This document shows positions 6,324 through 7,935 of a stretch of DNA of 7,935 nt, one piece after another. A program made the translations under genes and the position numbers. This DNA is from Verrucomicrobiia bacterium (GTDB taxonomy: Bacteria; Verrucomicrobiota; Verrucomicrobiia; JABWAM01), in the NCBI GenBank assembly GCA_013360985.1, contig JABWAM010000107.1, positions 1-7,935 on the forward strand. Direction: 5' to 3'. Each line of letters opens with the position of its first letter. Position 1 is the first letter of the stretch. The notes under the pieces were generated by a model. The model did no database searches. It was not told the origin of the DNA and worked only from the letters and a program-made list of their open reading frames with translations.

Positions 6324-7058
6324 ATGACCACGACCGCGACCTCTTTCCAAACGTCCGACTCCGTCGGCGCCATCGTCACCCGCAAGCCGGCACTCGCCCG
6401 AATTTTCGAGCAGGCGGGCATTGATTACTGCTGCGGCGGCAAAAAATCACTTGAGGCGGCCTGCCGCGAGAAGGGGTTGGATCCGCAGAAGGTGCTCGCG
6501 CAACTCGAAGCGGCGGCGGCCGTCGCAACGGGCGGCGGCGGAGTGGATGCCGCCAAGATGACGCTGACGGAACTGGCCGATCACATCCAGACGACGCATC
6601 ACGCCTATTTGAAGGCGGAACTGCCGCGCCTGGAGGCGATGACGAAGAAGGTTGCCGCGGTGCATGGCGAACACGACCCGCGCCTGCCGCAGGTCAAGGA
6701 GGTTTATCTCGGCATGGCGTGGGAACTCAAGGAACACACGCTCAAGGAGGAGCAGGTCCTTTTTCCCATGATTCGCGAACTGGATGCCGCGGCGTCCACC
6801 CCCGCGTTCCACTGCGGTTCGCTCGCCGCGCCCATTCGTGCGATGGAACTGGAACACGATTCCGCCGGAGGCGCGATCGAGAAGATTCGCGAGTTGACGG
6901 ACGGGTTCACTCCGCCCGAATGGGCCTGCAACACTTACCGCGCGATGCTGGACGCGCTGGCCCTTTTTGAGCGGGACCTGCATCAACATGTCCACAAGGA
7001 GAACAACATCCTTTTCCCTCGCGCCATTCAGATGGAAGAAGCCAAACGCACGGCTTGA
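6324..7058 (+). CDS. ric: Iron-sulfur cluster repair di-iron protein (RIC/ScdA/YtfE family)
   Basis: A 244-residue cytoplasmic protein that restores Fe-S clusters damaged by nitric oxide or peroxide. The N-terminal ScdA domain (about 11-65) ends its first helix pair with GIDYCCGGK, including the paired C36-C37. The C-terminal hemerythrin-like four-helix bundle carries the di-iron ligands, deduced by alignment to E. coli YtfE: H92, H138, H178 and H222, with bridging E142 and E226 (motifs EHTLKEEQVLFPM, ELEHD and HVHKENNILFPRA). All are present, so the protein should be active. The ATG at 6324 leaves the normal ScdA spacing; the frame extends upstream only to weak TTG codons inside the operator. 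The start lacks a Shine-Dalgarno and coincides with the predicted transcription start. The gene appears to have its own anaerobic or NO-responsive promoter and stands alone, with no regulator, hcp or norVW beside it. Confidence 0.95.
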   Translation: MTTTATSFQTSDSVGAIVTRKPALARIFEQAGIDYCCGGKKSLEAACREKGLDPQKVLAQLEAAAAVATGGGGVDAAKMTLTELADHIQTTHHAYLKAELPRLEAMTKKVAAVHGEHDPRLPQVKEVYLGMAWELKEHTLKEEQVLFPMIRELDAAASTPAFHCGSLAAPIRAMELEHDSAGGAIEKIRELTDGFTPPEWACNTYRAMLDALALFERDLHQHVHKENNILFPRAIQMEEAKRTA

Positions 7059-7108
7059 GTCCAAAATGTTGCGAGGGCGTCGCATGGTCCTCGGCCGAAG
7101 ATGGACTC

Positions 7109-7127
7109 CCCCGCGCCTTATGCGGGG
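7109..7127 (+). terminator. GC-rich hairpin after the Fe-S repair gene, possible terminator
   Basis: A 6-bp stem ccccgc/gcgggg with a 7-base loop (gccttat) lies 50 bases beyond the ric stop. The bases that follow (atttgaggtttcc) contain T residues but no clean T-run, so intrinsic termination would be weak. It may instead stabilise the 3' end. Confidence 0.35.
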
Positions 7128-7148
7128 ATTTGAGGTTTCCGAATCTTC

Positions 7149-7177
7149 TTGACGCACGGAATGCCGACGTTTAGACG
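7149..7177 (+). promoter_or_regulatory. Candidate sigma70-type promoter for the secreted protein gene
   Basis: TTGACG (7149-7154, five of six to TTGACA) is followed after 17 bases by TAGACG (7172-7177, three of six to TATAAT). Transcription would start near 7184, about 25 bases before the ATG at 7209, and would exclude the upstream ATG at 7161. The -10 match is poor. Confidence 0.33.
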
Positions 7178-7208
7178 GGGAAATGATGCGACGGCGCCTC
7201 GTCGCCTG

Positions 7209-7772
7209 ATGTTTCCTTTGATTCGCTCCCTTCCCATCCTTGCGGCATGCGCTCTGGCGGGCACGCTCGCTGAAGCGCGCGGGACGCCGGAACCCGCTGC
7301 GGCGAAGGCGCCGGACGTTCGCATCGAGACGCAGGTCGCGGTGGATGCCAAGTCGATGACGCCCGCGCGATTCGTGGCGCCGGAAAGCGGCGTTTACCGA
7401 TTGACGATTCGTTCCGGTGCGTTTCGCTATCTTCCAGAAGGCCAGAAACCGCCTTCTCCGTACGATGGATGGTTGACCAAGGTGGAAGTTTTCAAAAACA
7501 AGCCGGTGGCATGGGGCGCGCCCGATGAATGGGGAAAACATCCTGTCGGCGCCGATGGGAGCGTCGGAGTTGACGATCGCCTTCCGACGCGCGCGCAGGC
7601 GGAGGCTGCGGCGCGCGAGGCGGCGTTTACCGTGGAGCTTGAAAAGGGTCAGGAGCTCTTGTTCCTCGTTAGCGACGGGTCGGATTGGTACGGCGACAAC
7701 GTGGGATCGGTGACCATTGGGATCAGCGCCGAGATTCCGCAGTCCGTCGAAGAGACTCCTGAAGATACCTGA
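7209..7772 (+). CDS. Exported beta-rich protein with LecA-like calcium-site motif
   Basis: A 187-residue protein. Residues 1-23 form a signal peptide (MFPLIRS, then a hydrophobic core LPILAACALAGTL, then AEA before R24), so it should be exported. LAAC at 11-14 also fits a lipobox, though the cysteine would be unusually early. The mature part has alternating strands typical of a beta-sandwich. Near the C-terminus, SDGSDWYGDNVGSVTI (155-170) lines up without gaps with the NDVPGTYGNNSGSFSV segment of the P. aeruginosa galactose lectin LecA, where Asp100, Asn107 and Asn108 hold calcium; here these are D156, D163 and N164. Upstream, WGAPDEWGKHP (102-112) loosely recalls LecA's YGPTQKWGPQG. I infer a calcium-bound carbohydrate-binding or cell-surface module, not a proven lectin. 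The ATG at 7209 was preferred over 7161 because it gives a compact signal peptide and sits downstream of the candidate promoter. Confidence 0.7.
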   Translation: MFPLIRSLPILAACALAGTLAEARGTPEPAAAKAPDVRIETQVAVDAKSMTPARFVAPESGVYRLTIRSGAFRYLPEGQKPPSPYDGWLTKVEVFKNKPVAWGAPDEWGKHPVGADGSVGVDDRLPTRAQAEAAAREAAFTVELEKGQELLFLVSDGSDWYGDNVGSVTIGISAEIPQSVEETPEDT

Positions 7773-7783
7773 CGCGCGGGATT

Positions 7784-7802
7784 AGCCTCGAAAAACGGGG
7801 CT
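7784..7802 (+). terminator. Stem-loop after the secreted protein gene, probable transcript 3' end
   Basis: A 7-bp stem agcctcg/cggggct (one G-T wobble) closes an AAAAA loop, 11 bases after the stop codon. The downstream sequence tgcttgcg is poor in T, so it is not a textbook intrinsic terminator. Its position directly after the gene supports a role in ending or protecting the mRNA. Confidence 0.45.
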
Positions 7803-7816
7803 TGCTTGCGAAGGGG

Positions 7817-7931
7817 AGTCTCTGCCAAAATCCACAGATAAGCTCCATTTTCAGAGAGCTCCCTTCATCATCATCCATCGAGGATCGGAAGGATAGGTCG
7901 CCCCGAGATTCCAGACTTCGCACAAGAAAGG
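7817..7931 (+). repeat. Dispersed intergenic repeat, copy 2
   Basis: This is the second copy of the element at 2698-2813, in the same orientation and again outside any gene, starting 44 bases past the last stop codon. The 19-base identical block is at 7842-7860. Here the stem is one pair longer (agctc/gagct). The tcatcat run has one extra unit, and the cgagattcc segment falls at 7904-7912. The window ends just beyond it, so its right boundary is unknown. Confidence 0.8.
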
Positions 7932-7935
7932 TGTG

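Noticed and set aside
7149..7208. Longer N-terminal version of the secreted protein starting at TTG 7149 or ATG 7161
   Set aside because: It would add a polar Arg-rich extension before the signal peptide and would overlap the best candidate promoter; the ATG at 7209 gives a normal export signal.
6447..7541. A 364-codon minus-strand open frame across the ric gene and the secreted-protein gene
   Set aside because: It is antisense to two convincing genes and the intervening control region; its translation is His/Arg-rich with no recognisable domain.

Overview
This is a GC-rich chromosomal fragment. It holds seven complete protein genes and the first codons of an eighth. The best clue to the host is the gene at 3153-3599, which belongs to the Minf_1886 family, a protein of unknown function described essentially from Verrucomicrobia and Planctomycetes. 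The window therefore probably comes from a member of the PVC group, most likely a metagenome-derived or little-studied lineage. No rRNA, tRNA, CRISPR array, transposase or phage gene is visible.

Left block, minus strand (1-2647). A DegT/DnrJ/EryC1/StrS-type PLP aminotransferase (2647 to 1424) is followed, with a 4-base ATGA overlap, by a compact neutral-ceramidase-like hydrolase (1427 to 96). After 46 bases comes the start of a further gene (49 to 1), whose 16 readable codons resemble the N-terminus of lysyl-tRNA synthetase. The aminotransferase and hydrolase look like a co-translated pair; their substrate cannot be read from sequence.

Divergent spacer (2648-2977). It contains a 19-bp inverted repeat touching the aminotransferase start codon, one copy of a roughly 100-bp dispersed repeat, and two GC-rich palindromes.

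Right block, plus strand (2978-7772). A small one-helix membrane protein overlaps the Minf_1886 gene. This is followed by an 867-residue double-domain M16 (pitrilysin-type) zinc protease and then the di-iron Fe-S repair protein RIC/ScdA/YtfE. The repair gene has its own apparent control region: a perfect FNR/CRP-type box straddles the protease stop codon, with a -10-like hexamer at exact class II spacing, which would place the transcript start on the ATG itself. The last gene encodes a secreted beta-rich protein with a C-terminal Asp...TyrGlyAspAsn..Gly motif reminiscent of LecA-type calcium lectins. A hairpin and a second copy of the dispersed repeat close the window.

Across all eight start codons I see no convincing Shine-Dalgarno sequence, suggesting that this organism initiates translation largely without one. 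The long open frames lying opposite the real genes are treated as by-products of high GC.
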